Positions 13,201 to 24,041 of a stretch of 64,000 nucleotides of DNA are shown piece after piece. The notes below the pieces were generated by a model, which did not search any database, was not told the DNA's origin, and worked only from the letters and a program-made list of their open reading frames with translations. Both the position numbers and the translations under genes were made by a program. Source of the DNA: Cyanoderma ruficeps (Eukaryota; Chordata; Aves; Passeriformes; Timaliidae); contig VZDJ01000594.1 of assembly GCA_008694505.1 (NCBI GenBank), positions 9,645,035 to 9,709,034 of the forward strand. Reading direction: 5' to 3'. Every line of letters begins with the position of its first letter. Position 1 is the stretch's first letter.

Positions 13201-16200
13201 TATTAATTGCTGTTACCTTAAAAGTCAATTAAACCTTGTGTTTTGTAGTCCATGGACTAAGATAAGCTTCCAGCTACTCCTTGTTTCATACATTATCCAC
13301 AGTAGTTGCTTTAAAAAATGAAAGCTCACCTTCTTTTGAGGCTTTGATAGAGCTACATCTGTCCATAGGTTGCCTTATTCAAATAGAAATCCCTGAGTTT
13401 GATGCTATCACAGTTTGTGGGAGAGGAGAACAAGGTGAATTCAGAAGCCATGGCTTCAGTCTAAGTGACAGGAGACCTGTGGTTTGACTTATTTGCTGTT
13501 TTGTAGGTTGCCTGGGACAGATTTCCTAGTGCTGGATTCAAAGTATTGACTTCAGACAACCCCAGGTAGTTAATTTTAGGAGGAGGTAGAGAACTGGTGC
13601 TGGGCACCCGAGCCTCCCACACAAACAGGAAAGAGAGGTGCTTTAATGTTCCTGGGCTCAGTTTGGGAGTGGCTGGGACTAGCTGAAGATCCCAAACATG
13701 AAGATTTGTAGATGCTTCTTTCTTCTTAAAGTTGACATGTTGAATTTAAGTCTGCCCATGGCGGCATCTCTGTCCACTCAGGATTTACCTGCCCTTTAAA
13801 GTAAGCCCGGAGAAGAGGGAAGTGAGAGAAGATGGGGAAAAACATCCTCCATCTTCTGTGTAGTAACAAGAACATGAGGAGCAAAGAGTGTGTTATTTGT
13901 GGCCAGGAAGAGTGCAGCCAAGAGGAAGCTTCATTTGTTGCCTGGCAATTAGCACAGACACTTGAAAAAAGAAAACCTGCCTTCCCATCCTGTTCTTTTT
14001 TATCCAATTACTGCAGAATGTAAAATTAATAAATTCTCTTGGGAGGAGAGACCAGATTTGGGTCTTTCTTCTTTGAACTAGCTGTCCTGTTTGCTGGGGA
14101 AGAATGAAAGTTGTGAATCTTCTTTCTCTCAGGGTAGAGTTGAATTTAGCATCATCCTTGCTTTGTGTGACTGCTTTACAGCGTGAGCTTGTTGGAAAGG
14201 GTGGGTGCTACTGCTGTTCCCACTTGTTCTTCCTCCCATTTTGTATGGTGATCCCAGTGCTGCCTTGATGGGTTAGATGTGCTGAGAGCAGATCTGCCTG
14301 GTCAGGGACTCCCTAAAGCCTGTTTGTGTCTGTGACCTGGATTTGACTGCAGCATAGTTCAGCTGGGAAGGGGCAGGACACAGCTGCCATGGTGTCTCAG
14401 CATGGACACAGGGCACTCAGCACTGAGGTGTGCACTGAAAGCTGCAGCAGGGCCATTCCTGGTAATGGTTACGGAGATATATTTTGTGTAAGTCGAAGCT
14501 GGGGGGTTTGGGCTCTCTAACAATGGCTGGAGAGATGTCATCCTCTCGCTCCTCCTGGGATGGGAGTGCCTGTCTGTCTTGGGTGACAGATCGTTTTTTC
14601 AAACTAGCCACAACTCTGACACAGTTACATTAGGCAGAGGAAGGACTTCTTGCCATGGGCTGGAACAAAGATGTCCCTGGAGACAGAGGATATGAATTCT
14701 CAGTCATTGCCCCTTGACAAAGCCTCCTGCAGATCTGTTAATGAACATCCCCAAGCATTTCCTGGCAGTCATTCCTAGCACACAGCAGCGGTGTTGGCTG
14801 TCAAGTGTGACCTCATTAACATAGGGGTTTGCTCTACTTTCATTTCAGGTCGTCAGAGCTGCTGAAGAAGCTGCTTCCACCCTGGCGAGTTCCATCCACC
14901 CCGAGCAGTGCATCAAGGTGCTTTGCCCCATCATTCAGACTGCAGATTATCCCATTAACTTAGCTGCCATCAAAATGCAAACAAAAGTCATCGAGAGGAT
15001 TTCCAAGGAATCGTTGCACCAGCTCCTACCCGATATCATTCCTGGGTTGTTACAGGTACAGAATGCCATGTCACTGCTCCTGAGCACAAGCCACCATTCA
15101 TTTGTGAGATCTGTGCCCTAAGGGAGAATGATGGATCCTCTGGGGCCAGATTTTGGTAAATTAAACCATTTAATTTTTGGTAAAATGAGTTTTTTATATA
15201 TGAGGTTTTTGATCCTTTTAGTGTTCTGGAAAGGAAAATTCAGGTTCTTATGTGTATGTTTCACAACTGGGTGCCTTTTTCTGACTCCTAAATAAGCCAG
15301 TAGCAGCCATGTAATAAATTTGATGGTAGGAGTTAGCCACATTTTATACTGCCTCTGTACATCTTGTAGTCCCCTTTAATTTCCCTTTAATTCTGCTGAG
15401 CTGTTCTGTGCTTTGATGGTACTTTGCACTTGAATTTGAATCCAGAAGGCAGGTTGCTTCTTTTCTCTTTTCTCTCTGAAATTAGGGCCAAACTACTTGC
15501 TGACTTCATTCAGCCTCTTTCGTAACCCTCTTGGGCTGGGTGAGGAGCTGTGTTTTTGCCAGTGCTAAGGTTTGGTTGTACACTGTGGATTTAGCTTTGA
15601 GCACTGGCTGCAGTAGTGTTTTCTTTTGGTCCCCTGTACAAGCAGCTGGCAGTGCTGGGATGGGGCTGCAAACAAGAAGGAAATACATGAAGTAGCAGTG
15701 AAATAGGAGGGAAAATGTGTGTGTTTACTGGGGAGAGACTGTCACAGGAACAGATCAGTCAGAGTGAAAGGGGGAGATGTGTTTGGGTGGGTAAGACTTC
15801 AATGGAGAACTGGGATAAAGAGGCTTCATTGTGAGCATAAAATGTTGGAAGGACAAGAGCAAAGTCAGAAATTCCCCTTATGCATCCTAGCATTCATCCC
15901 AACTTTGTAGTGTCAGCTCTTGCAATTCTTAAATCTCAGCTTCTGGGAATTGGACAATTCTGTATTGATCTAAACTTTTGTTGTAAAATGGTTTTAGCCA
16001 TCATTGTTGGAGACAACAATCTGAACAGCGAAGCTTTGATGCATTGGAACTCTGAGAACAGCATGCCTTCAGAAAGGCAGTTTTATTTGTCTTCTCTAAT
16101 TACTTCCATGTCTTTAAATGGTTCTTATTTCAGAGCCTAGTTTGCCTGAGATATTTCCTTACCTTAGAAACTCACTGACTGAAGGAATTTGCTCCTTACA

Positions 16201-19184
16201 TTTGGGAAGTATTTTGGGATCCTGGCTGAAGGACTGTGTGTAGAGGGAATCACCTTTGTGTTTGTTTTACCATGCTGAGGGTCCTGGCAGAGTGGGGAGC
16301 AGGCGAGGAGTGCCAGCAGTGTGAGCACAAGTGTGCAGCTGAACAGCCTGGAGCAGGCTCTCCATGAACACATGGGGCATGGCAGAACAGGGCTTGACAG
16401 GGGAACGTTGTGGTCCTTCCCCTGGTCCTGATGAGGAGGCTCAGCCTTTTCTCCACCTTGATGCTCAATAGCTTGGTGTTTCTCTGAGCTCACTGAGGTC
16501 TCTCGCTTTCCTGGCTCAGTGTTTTGTGGCATTGCAGACTGTCATTTTGGGCTGTATTTCAGCCCTGCAGCTGGAACAGCCTCAGCTGTGCTGCATCCCT
16601 CCTCTGGGTTTCCTGACAGAGGTCACCCTGCATCCAGAGTAGCCGGATCCCACAGGCTGAAGTGATGTTTGTGTTTCTCATGGGGTGGGATGGCTGCTGG
16701 GTGATGGATTTCTCCCTCAGCTTGGGACTGGTGTCCATAGCTGCTGAGTGACCTGGTGGCTAGTTTGAACTCTGCCCAAGCTGCCAGAGATCAGCACATG
16801 TACAGGGGTCTTTCAGCATGTTCTTTCCTGTGATATTTCCTACTTGATAGATAAGCTGCCCTCCAGAGAGTCCTGACTGTTCAGGATAGTTCATGGTCAT
16901 CTGAACTGGACACAGAAGTGTGTGTATCTGATAGAGTCCTGAGCTCATGTTAGGAAACTGTGTGTTGTTATCTGATGCTATAAATAACTAGATATTAATA
17001 ACTTACAACATGACAGTAATAAGTAATTGTCATTAAGGAACAGGTAGGGTGATTGCATTTTCTTGTTCTTTTGAATATTCAGGTTGCAAACTGTTATGTT
17101 AAGCAAAGCGTTTTTTAATTGATCTCTGAGGTCAACCACATTTGCAAAATGTACATCAGCCCTGTAGTTTATTGCTCAGGAAGGGTGTTGGGGAGTGCTG
17201 GTTGTCTTCTGACCTTTTTCTCTCATTTCCAGGGTTATGATAACACGGAGAGCAGTGTCCGAAAAGCCAGTGTGTTTTGCCTAGTGGCTATTTATTCAGT
17301 AATTGGAGAAGAACTGAAACCTCATCTCGCACAACTCACGGGAAGCAAGGTACAAGAGCAATGTGTCTCTGGTGTCTTAGTAGTGTGAGCCATTCTGCTG
17401 GCTATTACTTAGCAGCAAGACCAGTGGCTTCACTGTAACTCTGGGTCAGGTTCCCTATTAATTCCCGTCTCACCCTGACAAATGCCACTGGAGCAGCACT
17501 GCACTTTCTGAGCAGTGTGAGCATTTGAAATCCCACTTGGAAAATTCTAATGGTGTTCAGAGATTGGTTTCATGATACATTTGATCTTGTGTAACTGCAC
17601 CTGCCTCTGAGCAGGTCCTTCTCCAGCCACCTTTGCCTTGCTCCTTTGGCATTACATCCAGAGGGGATTGTGCAGTGAGCTGGATCAGCTGGCTGCTCTG
17701 GCAGAAAACCAGATCTGCAATACAAATGAAATAGCTTTCAGTCTGCTCTGCAGACTTTCACAGGCATCCTGGTGCAGAGTGATGGGAATGCATGGGGATG
17801 GGGGGAGAGCAGCTCCTCTCAGCAGCAAGTTGTGATTAGGGCTGGTAGAAATGCAGGTAAAGCTTCACTCTTAATAGCAGGGCACACGTGTCCCTTTCCT
17901 TCTGGGACAACAGCAAACTCAAATGATCCTTCAAAGGACTTTGTACTCTGAAGTCAGACTAGCTGTAAAACTCAAATTCTGATTCTGTGAGTGAAATGAA
18001 GCCCTTAATTCAACTCCATCCTTCAGACAAGAATTTTATGTTGGTGTTTGATTTTTAGAGCTGCTCAACAAGCCACCACAATTTTTTTTTCTGCTGTTTC
18101 AGGTCTTCATACCCAAAATTTTTGTGAAATTTTAAAATGAATTCTGCAGTTTTTGTTTCTGAAACAGATTTGTGCACATGAATAGCTGCTTAGTTCAGAG
18201 GGCTTCATTCTGTCATTTTGAAGCCATAATTTCTTACATGGGTAAGGAAGTGTGGTATAGGCCAAAACAATTGGAGACTAAAGACACTTGGATTATATTT
18301 CTGTCTTGTCTTGTCACTAAACAAATTACAATTGTGCTTCCAAAGTGCTCTGCAAAGAGACAGCTTACATATGCTGAGGTTTACCTCTTTATATTTGGGA
18401 TGTTAGGAAATCCCCCTATAAAATGTTGTAGAGGCTTTATTATCTCAGTATCCTCAGTGCCACAAACATACTCCACCACATCACTTACAAGAAACATGTA
18501 AGTAATTCTTCTGGGTTTATGCAGACTGCCTGCCTGTTTACAGTTAAATGTAAACATGAGTCATTACAGGATCTGGAGTTAAGGTGGCAAGGAGGAAACA
18601 AATCCATGCAAGGGAAGTATTTAGTCATAACAACTGCAGGTGCAATAGATGTACCATGTTAGTGAAGATATAATGTCATTGAAAAAGAACATTTTATAAA
18701 AGAGGGAAAGTTCAGGGTGTTTCCTAGGAGGGGGACCCATGGCTCTTGGATCACCAGTGTGTCTGCTGTCCTACTGACCTCTGTGGGAATCCTGCTTGAC
18801 CTGACCAGGCTGCAGGATTGAGGCCTGTGAACTGATGGCTGATGAAGTGAAATGCAAAAGGCTTTCCTAAATCCCATTAAGTCTATCTATAACTTCAGTG
18901 GGACTGGGCATAGCCTCTTGTCTCTGTTCTGAAGTATGGTCAGTTTTCTTGCTTTTCCTCCAAGAGTGCCCAATGTCAGCTCACCCCCAAAATGAGCTCA
19001 CCACATAATGTGAGTTTTTACATTGGCAGTCAGCTTTTCCCCACCTGTTTTTTTTTCTGGCATCTTCTCCTGATGTTTCTTTCTTTCTTTCTTACAGATG
19101 AAGCTACTGAACTTGTATATAAAGAGGGCACAGACCACCAACAGCAACAGCAGCTCCTCTTCAGATGTTTCAACGCACAGTTAA
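1079..19184 (+). CDS. CLASP1: CLASP1, C-terminal part (seven coding exons; 5' part outside window)
   Basis: CLIP-associating protein 1 is a microtubule plus-end tracking protein. It suppresses catastrophe and promotes rescue at the cell cortex, Golgi, kinetochores and spindle. Joined exons 1079-1229, 1880-2126, 2887-3080, 4628-4756, 14849-15055, 17233-17349 and 19098-19184 keep one open frame of 376 residues plus stop. All introns are GT-AG. The product is the linker and the C-terminal HEAT-repeat region (TOG4-like CLIP-interacting domain), which in the family binds CLIP-170, CENP-E and cortical LL5 partners. Recognisable stretches include RGVTEAIEKFSFRSQEDLNE, VPIDHSDLVADLLKELS, RALALRVLREILRNQPARF and MKLLNLYIKRAQ. 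The tail TTNSNSSSSSDVSTHS is CLASP1-type; CLASP2 ends in a different Gly-Asp-rich tail. The N-terminal TOG domains and SxIP motifs must lie upstream of the window. Confidence 0.97.
1230..1879 (+). other. CLASP1: CLASP1 intron between exons a and b
   Basis: A 650-base intron with donor GTAAGT and an acceptor preceded by a 12-T pyrimidine tract (ending CCCCCAG). I see no repeat, RNA gene or additional exon. Confidence 0.85.
1880..2126 (+). CDS. CLASP1: CLASP1 coding exon b
   Basis: The acceptor CCCCCAG ends at 1879 and the donor GTTTGT starts at 2127. It encodes VSRDGG, a linker rich in Gly, Ser and Arg, then ALDNKTSLLNTQPPRAF, and the conserved TYDKTALKEAVFDDDMDQLR. It ends one base into a codon. 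The donor departs from the GTRAGT consensus at positions +3 and +4. Reading through the donor reaches a stop after GLYQLPW, so intron retention would truncate the protein. Confidence 0.95.
2127..2886 (+). other. CLASP1: CLASP1 intron between exons b and c
   Basis: A 760-base intron with the weak donor GTTTGT. Its acceptor is the tandem TAGAAG at 2884-2889, so the intron end is either 2886 or 2889. I see no repeats in it. Confidence 0.85.
2887..3080 (+). CDS. CLASP1: CLASP1 coding exon c, with tandem acceptor
   Basis: It encodes VPIDHSDLVADLLKELSNHN through LLLLLETLGDKD, the first helices of the C-terminal HEAT array. The donor GTGAGA starts at 3081 (phase 0). Two in-frame acceptors exist. 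Splicing after TAG (2886) gives RD-E-VPID. Splicing after AAG (2889) gives RD-VPID, the form I recall for mammalian CLASPs. Coordinates use the proximal site, which has the stronger trinucleotide. Confidence 0.93.
3081..4627 (+). other. CLASP1: CLASP1 intron between exons c and d
   Basis: A 1.5-kb AT-rich intron with donor GTGAGA and acceptor CACAG. A 112-residue minus-strand frame at 4296-4634 runs into the next exon's antisense and looks like chance. I see no repeats that I can name. Confidence 0.8.
4628..4756 (+). CDS. CLASP1: CLASP1 coding exon d
   Basis: The acceptor CACAG ends at 4627 and the donor GTGAGT starts at 4757. The exon has 43 whole codons (phase 0 to 0): HSIRALALRVLREILRNQ through MKTLEAHKDSHKE, the next HEAT helices of the CLIP-interacting domain. 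It joins in frame to exons c and e. Confidence 0.96.
4757..14848 (+). other. CLASP1: CLASP1 intron between exons d and e (10.1 kb)
   Basis: This is the largest CLASP1 intron in the window. It holds a tRNA-Ile-like relic around 6782-6851, listed separately, and several T-rich runs (for example around 12070-12110). Open frames of up to about 108 residues occur in it, for example at 11226-11552 and 11077-11382. They lack splice context and family resemblance. I did not find a nested gene. The minor-spliceosome RNA gene U4atac, which sits in another CLASP1 intron in human, is not recognisable here. Confidence 0.75.
6782..6851 (+). repeat. Degenerate tRNA-Ile-like sequence (pseudo-tRNA or tRNA-derived SINE head)
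   Basis: The A-box-like TGGCTCAACTGG at 6787-6798 is followed by a segment that aligns over its length with the tRNA-Ile anticodon and variable region (TAGCC..AGAGCCAGAAGGTC). It then goes to AATCCCC with about 8 bases of the T-arm missing. Avian genomes are known to contain tRNA-Ile-derived SINEs (for example TguSINE1 of zebra finch), but no CR1-like SINE tail is visible after it. The alignment is by eye and the element would be inactive. Confidence 0.35.
14849..15055 (+). CDS. CLASP1: CLASP1 coding exon e
   Basis: The acceptor TTTCAG ends at 14848 and the donor GTACAG starts at 15056. The exon has 69 whole codons: VVRAAEEAASTLASSIHPEQ, CIKVLCPIIQTADYPINLAA, then KMQTKVIERISKESLHQLLP and DIIPGLLQ. 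This is the most conserved HEAT segment of the C-terminal domain. The donor lacks the usual +4A/+5G. Confidence 0.97.
15056..17232 (+). other. CLASP1: CLASP1 intron between exons e and f
   Basis: A 2.2-kb intron with donor GTACAG and acceptor TTTCCAG. A 122-residue minus-strand frame at 16164-16532 has no recognisable domain. I see no named repeat. Confidence 0.8.
17233..17349 (+). CDS. CLASP1: CLASP1 coding exon f
   Basis: The acceptor TTTCCAG ends at 17232 and the donor GTACAA starts at 17350. The exon has 39 whole codons: GYDNTESSVRKASVFCLVAI through GEELKPHLAQLTGSK, the last HEAT repeat before the C-terminal tail. Its donor, like that of exon e, starts GTAC. Confidence 0.97.
17350..19097 (+). 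other. CLASP1: CLASP1 last intron
   Basis: A 1.75-kb intron. Its polypyrimidine tract contains a short TTTC microsatellite (19076-19093) directly before the acceptor TTACAG. I see no nested gene or named repeat. Confidence 0.8.
19098..19184 (+). CDS. CLASP1: CLASP1 terminal coding exon
   Basis: It encodes MKLLNLYIKRAQ followed by TTNSNSSSSSDVSTHS and the stop TAA at 19182-19184. The basic helix MKLLNLYIKRAQ is shared by vertebrate CLASPs. The Asn/Ser-rich tail is the CLASP1 signature and separates this gene from CLASP2. The same exon continues into the 3'UTR. Confidence 0.98.
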   Translation: MKLLNLYIKRAQTTNSNSSSSSDVSTHS

Positions 19185-19892
19185 TGGAGATCTGTGGACA
19201 TATGTGTAGACTTAGAAGCAATCAACGGTGCCTCTCAGAGACCTTTCTGCTACTCTTCACTGGCACGCTCCATCAGCTTAAGGAGGCCATGCAGATATTT
19301 ATTGCAATCAGTATTTTAGTCCCTTAAAAGCTTTTATGTAGAATCTTACTGGTATTGAATGTAAAGGAAGCAAGGTCTGTGTCGCAGTCTTGATTAAAAG
19401 TGAACATCAGAAAGCCATACTTAAACATATTTGTATAGCCTGCTGAAATCTCAGAAATATGTTTAGGTTAGCATTGTAACACTGAGTCCAAGAACCTGGA
19501 CACATGTAAAAGTCAAACAATTCTGGTTGGTTTAGTTCATACCCAGTTTTGGTTTCTGTGTGCTAGTTACCTGCTCCCTCCCCCCCACCCATTCTGGCTG
19601 GGTCCTTCTCTTCTTTCGAGTCTTGTGTTCCAGTTTTATACTCCCTGTTGCAGCTTGCCTAACTTGCAGGGCTCTCCATGGGGAGATCTTTGCAGGTGTG
19701 GCTGTGATTCCTGCCTCAGATGCTTTAATACTGAGAGATACCAAGTGAGTAATGAAAATGTAGGTTCTTTTTAAACATCTGAGTTTTGTATATAGTTCTG
19801 ACAGACCCCGGATGGGCTGATCTCTCTCTTAACTGCTCTCCAGCCAGCTGTGCTGTGCATAACAGCTGGGCTCTTGCTCTTTTCATTGACTT

Positions 19893-19900
19893 TGTAAATA
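19893..19900 (+). promoter_or_regulatory. Pumilio-type recognition motif in CLASP1 3'UTR
   Basis: TGTAAATA matches the PUM1/PUM2 consensus TGTANATA. It lies about 0.7 kb into the putative 3'UTR. The motif is short, so chance occurrence is quite possible. Confidence 0.3.
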
Positions 19901-21820
19901 CTTCTCCCCTCTCAACCCATTTGGCTCTTTCATATGTTCAAAAGACTCTCCAGGTTACCTTTTACTCCCCAAAGGGAACCCGAGACCCAGTTCTGGGACC
20001 GACGTCTGCAAATAGGATAGTGGAGTTGGGTGGGTGGGATTGGGTTAGGCTCTGAGTGTCTCAGTGGGTGGGCAGTGGGAGCTGGCAGAGCTGTACTTCA
20101 GAGCCAGCTGTTTTCCTTGAAATCTGTAGCATCAAAGGGCTGATCTGCTGCTCTGCCTGACCCACTGATGCTGGATGGGTTTGTCCCTACAACTCCTTTG
20201 CACTTTGGGCAAAATGTTCATCCCGGAGGACAGAAAGGGTGTCTGAATCTGAACAGAACTACCACATGGAAGCGCCTCTGAGCCAGCTGGGACAGTGCTG
20301 GTTGCCTGCCACAGCCCCTCCTGTTCCTGAAGACCCTGCAGTGCTGTTTAACTGCCTTTAGAAGCCTCCTTTGTGGCCATCTCCATGCACTGGCTTGCTG
20401 AGTGCTCTGCATTTCAGAAGAGTGGGGGTCCCTCACTGGGCACTGCTGGCAGCAGGGTGCTCTGGGTGAGGGTGCAGCAGAGAAAGTCCTTTTGCAGCCT
20501 AATGACACAGACCAGGTCAGAGGCAAACCAGCAGCAATCAAATACCCCAGAGCACTGCCCTTCCCTGAACAGAGACCCCTCTGTTTGCAAAGGGGGAGCT
20601 CCCCCTGCCTCTGCCTGTAACCAGGGGAGGCAGCAGGTTGCTAATTAACATGGTGTGTTTGGCCCTGAGCTGGGTCCTGACTGATGAGCATGCCCACCCC
20701 AAACCTGCCATGGATCACAGCTGGGGTTTTGCCTCCAGTGCCAGTGACACAAGAGGATGGTGGGCCTGCAGCTTATGACTGCAGCTGTGGTGATGGATGT
20801 GTGTTCCCTGGCTGCTCAGTGCCCTGGAGTCTCTTCAGCTTTCTCCATCTCCCCTTTAGGGAGCTGAAGGGACACTTTGGCAACATACTGAGAACATGAG
20901 ACTCCATTACTGTAGCAGGGGAAGGTAAATTCCCTTCCATCAATTTTCCCTGTGTGTTTCAGCCCATCCCTAAGGAGCTAAGCTGGGAGTTGACACTTGG
21001 TCCCAGCTTTTCTCCCAATCCTCATCTCAGAAGGGATTGGGGCTACTGGGGGACTATGTGGCACTGGGCTGCAAAGCTTGTTGGTCCCTTTGCCTGAGAG
21101 CAGGGGATGTTGGGTACCCTGCTCCTGGTACATACATGTGCAGGCTTCTGCTGGCTGCAGGGCTAGTTCCCCCCTCTTTCCCAACCCAGTAATGCTGTGG
21201 CAGGAGAAACCATGTGCTTTCCTGAGGTGTGAGATTCCCCCAGGGTCTTTCCACAGGCTCAGAAAAGCCATCCTCACTTGAAGGGAGGATTGGCTGCTCC
21301 ATGGTTCGTGTCTGCCTTTCCGTGGACCGTTTCTTCTCCACATCTTTCTGTATGCTTTTTAGAATGCTCTTTTTAAATTTTTTTGAATGCTTCAAATTTG
21401 ATTTTAACACAAATTTATTTTTCCTTTTGAGGAAATACTCAGTTGACTTGTTGGCAGCAGTTATGCTGTCCTGTTTGAATTTTTAGTAGTGGGCTAGGGG
21501 TTTTTTGGGGTGGTTTTTTTTTTGTTTTGTTTTAAATTGTGCTCTTAACTGCTTAGTATTTATGCCTTTCTTTCTCCCCATCTCAGCTCAGCATCTTCTG
21601 TTCCAGTTCTGGCATTTGGAAGGTCAGCATAGCTGACCAGGTGGTGTTAGTCCCTCCCAGCTGTGATGGAGCTTGGTCTATCATCATTTACTTTTTGTTG
21701 GTTTTGATTTTTTTTTTTCTTTCCATTGAATGGCACACTGTAGCAAATCTCCAGGACATGAATTCCTTCTCAAACGATTTTATATGTTTTATAAAATCCT
21801 GTTGGTATGCACTGAGAGTG

Positions 21821-21930
21821 AACGCACTGTACCGTCCCCGACACCTCAGTCGGGGTCGAAGCTCATCCTTGCAGAGGCGCCTGCGGCCAGCCCGCGCTTC
21901 CCGAGGCCGCTGGCACACCCGGGGCTGCAA
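21821..21930 (+). other. CpG-dense patch with hairpin in CLASP1 3'UTR
   Basis: Twelve CpG dinucleotides fall within about 110 bases, while the flanks on both sides are AT-rich and CpG-poor. The first part folds as CCCCGA (21836-21841) pairing with TCGGGG (21850-21855) around an 8-base loop. The stem is extended by CG/CG pairs (21833-21834 with 21857-21858) across a T/T mismatch. No open frame or promoter element is evident. It could be a structured mRNA element or a small CpG island. Confidence 0.5.
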
Positions 21931-22455
21931 AGGTAGAATCAGGCCTTACTTCCTGAATCAGATTCAGTTCTGTTTGTCAACAGATGCTCATTAATGTGCT
22001 ACTTAATTTCATGGCGTGAGTCGAGGACTGTCCATCCTTTGAGTACTCTAGGATATGTTCTACCTGTACACAGTAGGAGCATTCTGCTTTAGGTATTTAT
22101 AAATCATCGCGGATAATGTACATAGTAGGGTTGTTTAGTATGTTGAACATGACCCAGTTTTTTGTGTTTCCTTTGAAGTACTCAAAGGGCTAGCTCTGAA
22201 TGTCACCTCTCTGATCTCCACTTTTGACTTCAACAAGCTGTACAATCATCTTGTTTTCTCTTCAGCAAGCATAAAGGTCTCTCTGGCTGCAAATCACAGT
22301 GTCCACGCACGCTTGCAGAGGAAGGTCTGCATGCTTGCAGTGCCTCACTGCTCCAGTGAAGCTTGTGTTCACCTTCTCCTGGCAGTAGCCACCTACTGCA
22401 GCTGCCTTTTTTTTTCTTGCTGCCCATTATGCAGGGCTTCAAGTTTTCATACCTT

Positions 22456-22505
22456 TAAAAAAAAAAAAAGGAGAAATAAAAAAAGGAAAAAAAAAAGAAA
22501 AAAAG
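22456..22505 (+). repeat. A-rich low-complexity tract
   Basis: A nearly uninterrupted A run with scattered G and T, including one AATAAA. It could act as an internal priming site in oligo-dT cDNA libraries. No retroposed sequence is recognisable immediately upstream of it. Confidence 0.7.
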
Positions 22506-23176
22506 TGTATTTTCTTTGCCCACCATGCTTTAAAAATGTGAGTGGGAGAAAACTCTCAGCAGACAGCAGCTCTTGGCTGCAAGGTTGCCGAAATCTCAGA
22601 TGTGGATGTTTTTCCTGCCATTGGCTGCACCAGTGCTCCGTGGGCATGGGCAAATCCCAGCTCCATCTGCCCCACAGGTCTACGTACTGTAGTTCTCATG
22701 TAGTTCAGAAATACCGAGGCATGTGGCTTTCTTAAGGTACACTATGTGTGCTTGCCTGGATTACAATACAAATGAGACTGTCTTTTTAATTGCTTATTAC
22801 TAGCTTACCAATAACCTGTATAAGTAATGTAACTTGCATCTTTGTCATCAGAACCTTTTCTCCCCACCCCTTTATTTATCAAGCATAATATTACATATTA
22901 AGGGACAGAGAAATAGACCTTTGTAGTACACAGCAGGACGTTGCTAACAATGTTTTAAATGGGAAAGTAAAAAACGCTCTGAAAAATGCCAGCCATGAGA
23001 AATGACTTTGTTGGCACCGTGTTCATGCGCATGTGTTTTTTTCTATTTTTTCCGCTTTTGTCATGTTACATCCATATCTGTATTTATATCTTATTTGTTT
23101 CACTTTTGAGTGTATCATGGCAATTGTACAGATGTTTTTTGTTAACATTTACGTGATAGAATTTGCTAAAAAAAAA

Positions 23177-23187
23177 AATAAAATAAA
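23177..23187 (+). terminator. CLASP1: CLASP1 polyadenylation signals (two overlapping AATAAA)
   Basis: AATAAA occurs at 23177-23182 and again at 23182-23187. A GT-rich stretch (GTGGATGTTGGGTTTCTTCG, from about 23213) follows at the right distance for a downstream element. This is the best 3' end candidate for CLASP1. Confidence 0.7.
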
Positions 23188-23205
23188 ACCTTTTGAGTTT
23201 GCCCT

Positions 23206-24041
23206 AGAGTAAGTGGATGTTGGGTTTCTTCGTAGGGGGAGAAACATCAAAGTAATTCACTGTCCAACAGCTCCTTACTCCAACCTGTGTGTGTAAATGA
23301 TTTGGTCTTATTTGATACAATTGTGTTTGAAAGCTGGTGGTTGTGCAAAGTAAAAATGTTACTCAAGGAGGAAGGGCTTCAAAGATACCTGTATTCTGAG
23401 GCTTGTTGAGAGAGTTGCAGAGGTTTTAAAATACGTGGCTGTAGAAATTTGGGTGATGAAGCATTTGGGGAAGTGAAGGAGTGCTGGGAACTGCACAGGC
23501 TTGGTGCCAAATGACAAAGAACTGGAATTGTCTGGGCAGCCTGAGCTCTCAAGCACTTGTGTGTTTTCCTGTTGGAATAACAGCTTGTCACAATTTAGAA
23601 ACGTGTAGTGAAGCTGTGCTCTACACTCGGGAAATGAGTCCCCTAAGGTATGATTTTTACTTTGATGATCAAGGCAAAAGGTCCTCAAATACCTTTGTGC
23701 TGGGAGCAAGGAAGGCAGGCGTGCACAAGAGGTTCAGATTTTGTAGGGGAGGCATTTGGTGTGAATATTCCTAGACGGAAGAATATATGGAGAGTGTCAC
23801 AGGACATGAACACCGGCACTGACACTCCTCACTGTCACCAAGCCCTGCCCTTGTCAGCCCAGGGACCCTTCTGGATTGAGATTCAGGGGCTGGGAGCAAG
23901 GGACAGTGATGGCTCTCCCTGCTGCAGATCTTGCCCCTGTGGTGACAGGGTCTTCTTTGGCTCTGCTGTGTGTCAGAACAGTTGGAGGGAAGGTCCATCC
24001 TTACCCAGTGGCTTCTTCCCAGAGCACTTTCCATGTGGTTA
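23206..24041. other. Intergenic, no gene seen
   Basis: This is unique-looking sequence between the CLASP1 poly(A) site and a CR1 element. Open frames of up to about 130 residues on either strand lack splice-site or family support. I see nothing else in it. Confidence 0.6.

Larger units (their letters stand above)
19185..23205 (+). other. CLASP1: Putative CLASP1 3'UTR
   Basis: About 4 kb follow the stop without another gene-like structure and end just after paired AATAAA signals. The segment includes a Pumilio-type site (TGTAAATA, 19893-19900), a CpG-dense patch with a GC-rich hairpin (21821-21930), and an A-rich run (22456-22505). It ends with an AU-rich stretch that reads like typical conserved 3'UTR. 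The exact cleavage site is inferred (within roughly 10-30 bases of the signals). Shorter 3' ends cannot be excluded. Confidence 0.65.

Noticed and set aside
4757..14848. Search for the U4atac RNA gene known to lie in a CLASP1 intron in human
   Set aside because: No sequence resembling U4atac was seen; the host intron is probably upstream of this window.
16164..16532. 122-residue minus-strand open frame inside a CLASP1 intron
   Set aside because: No domain, no splice signals, no conservation visible by eye.
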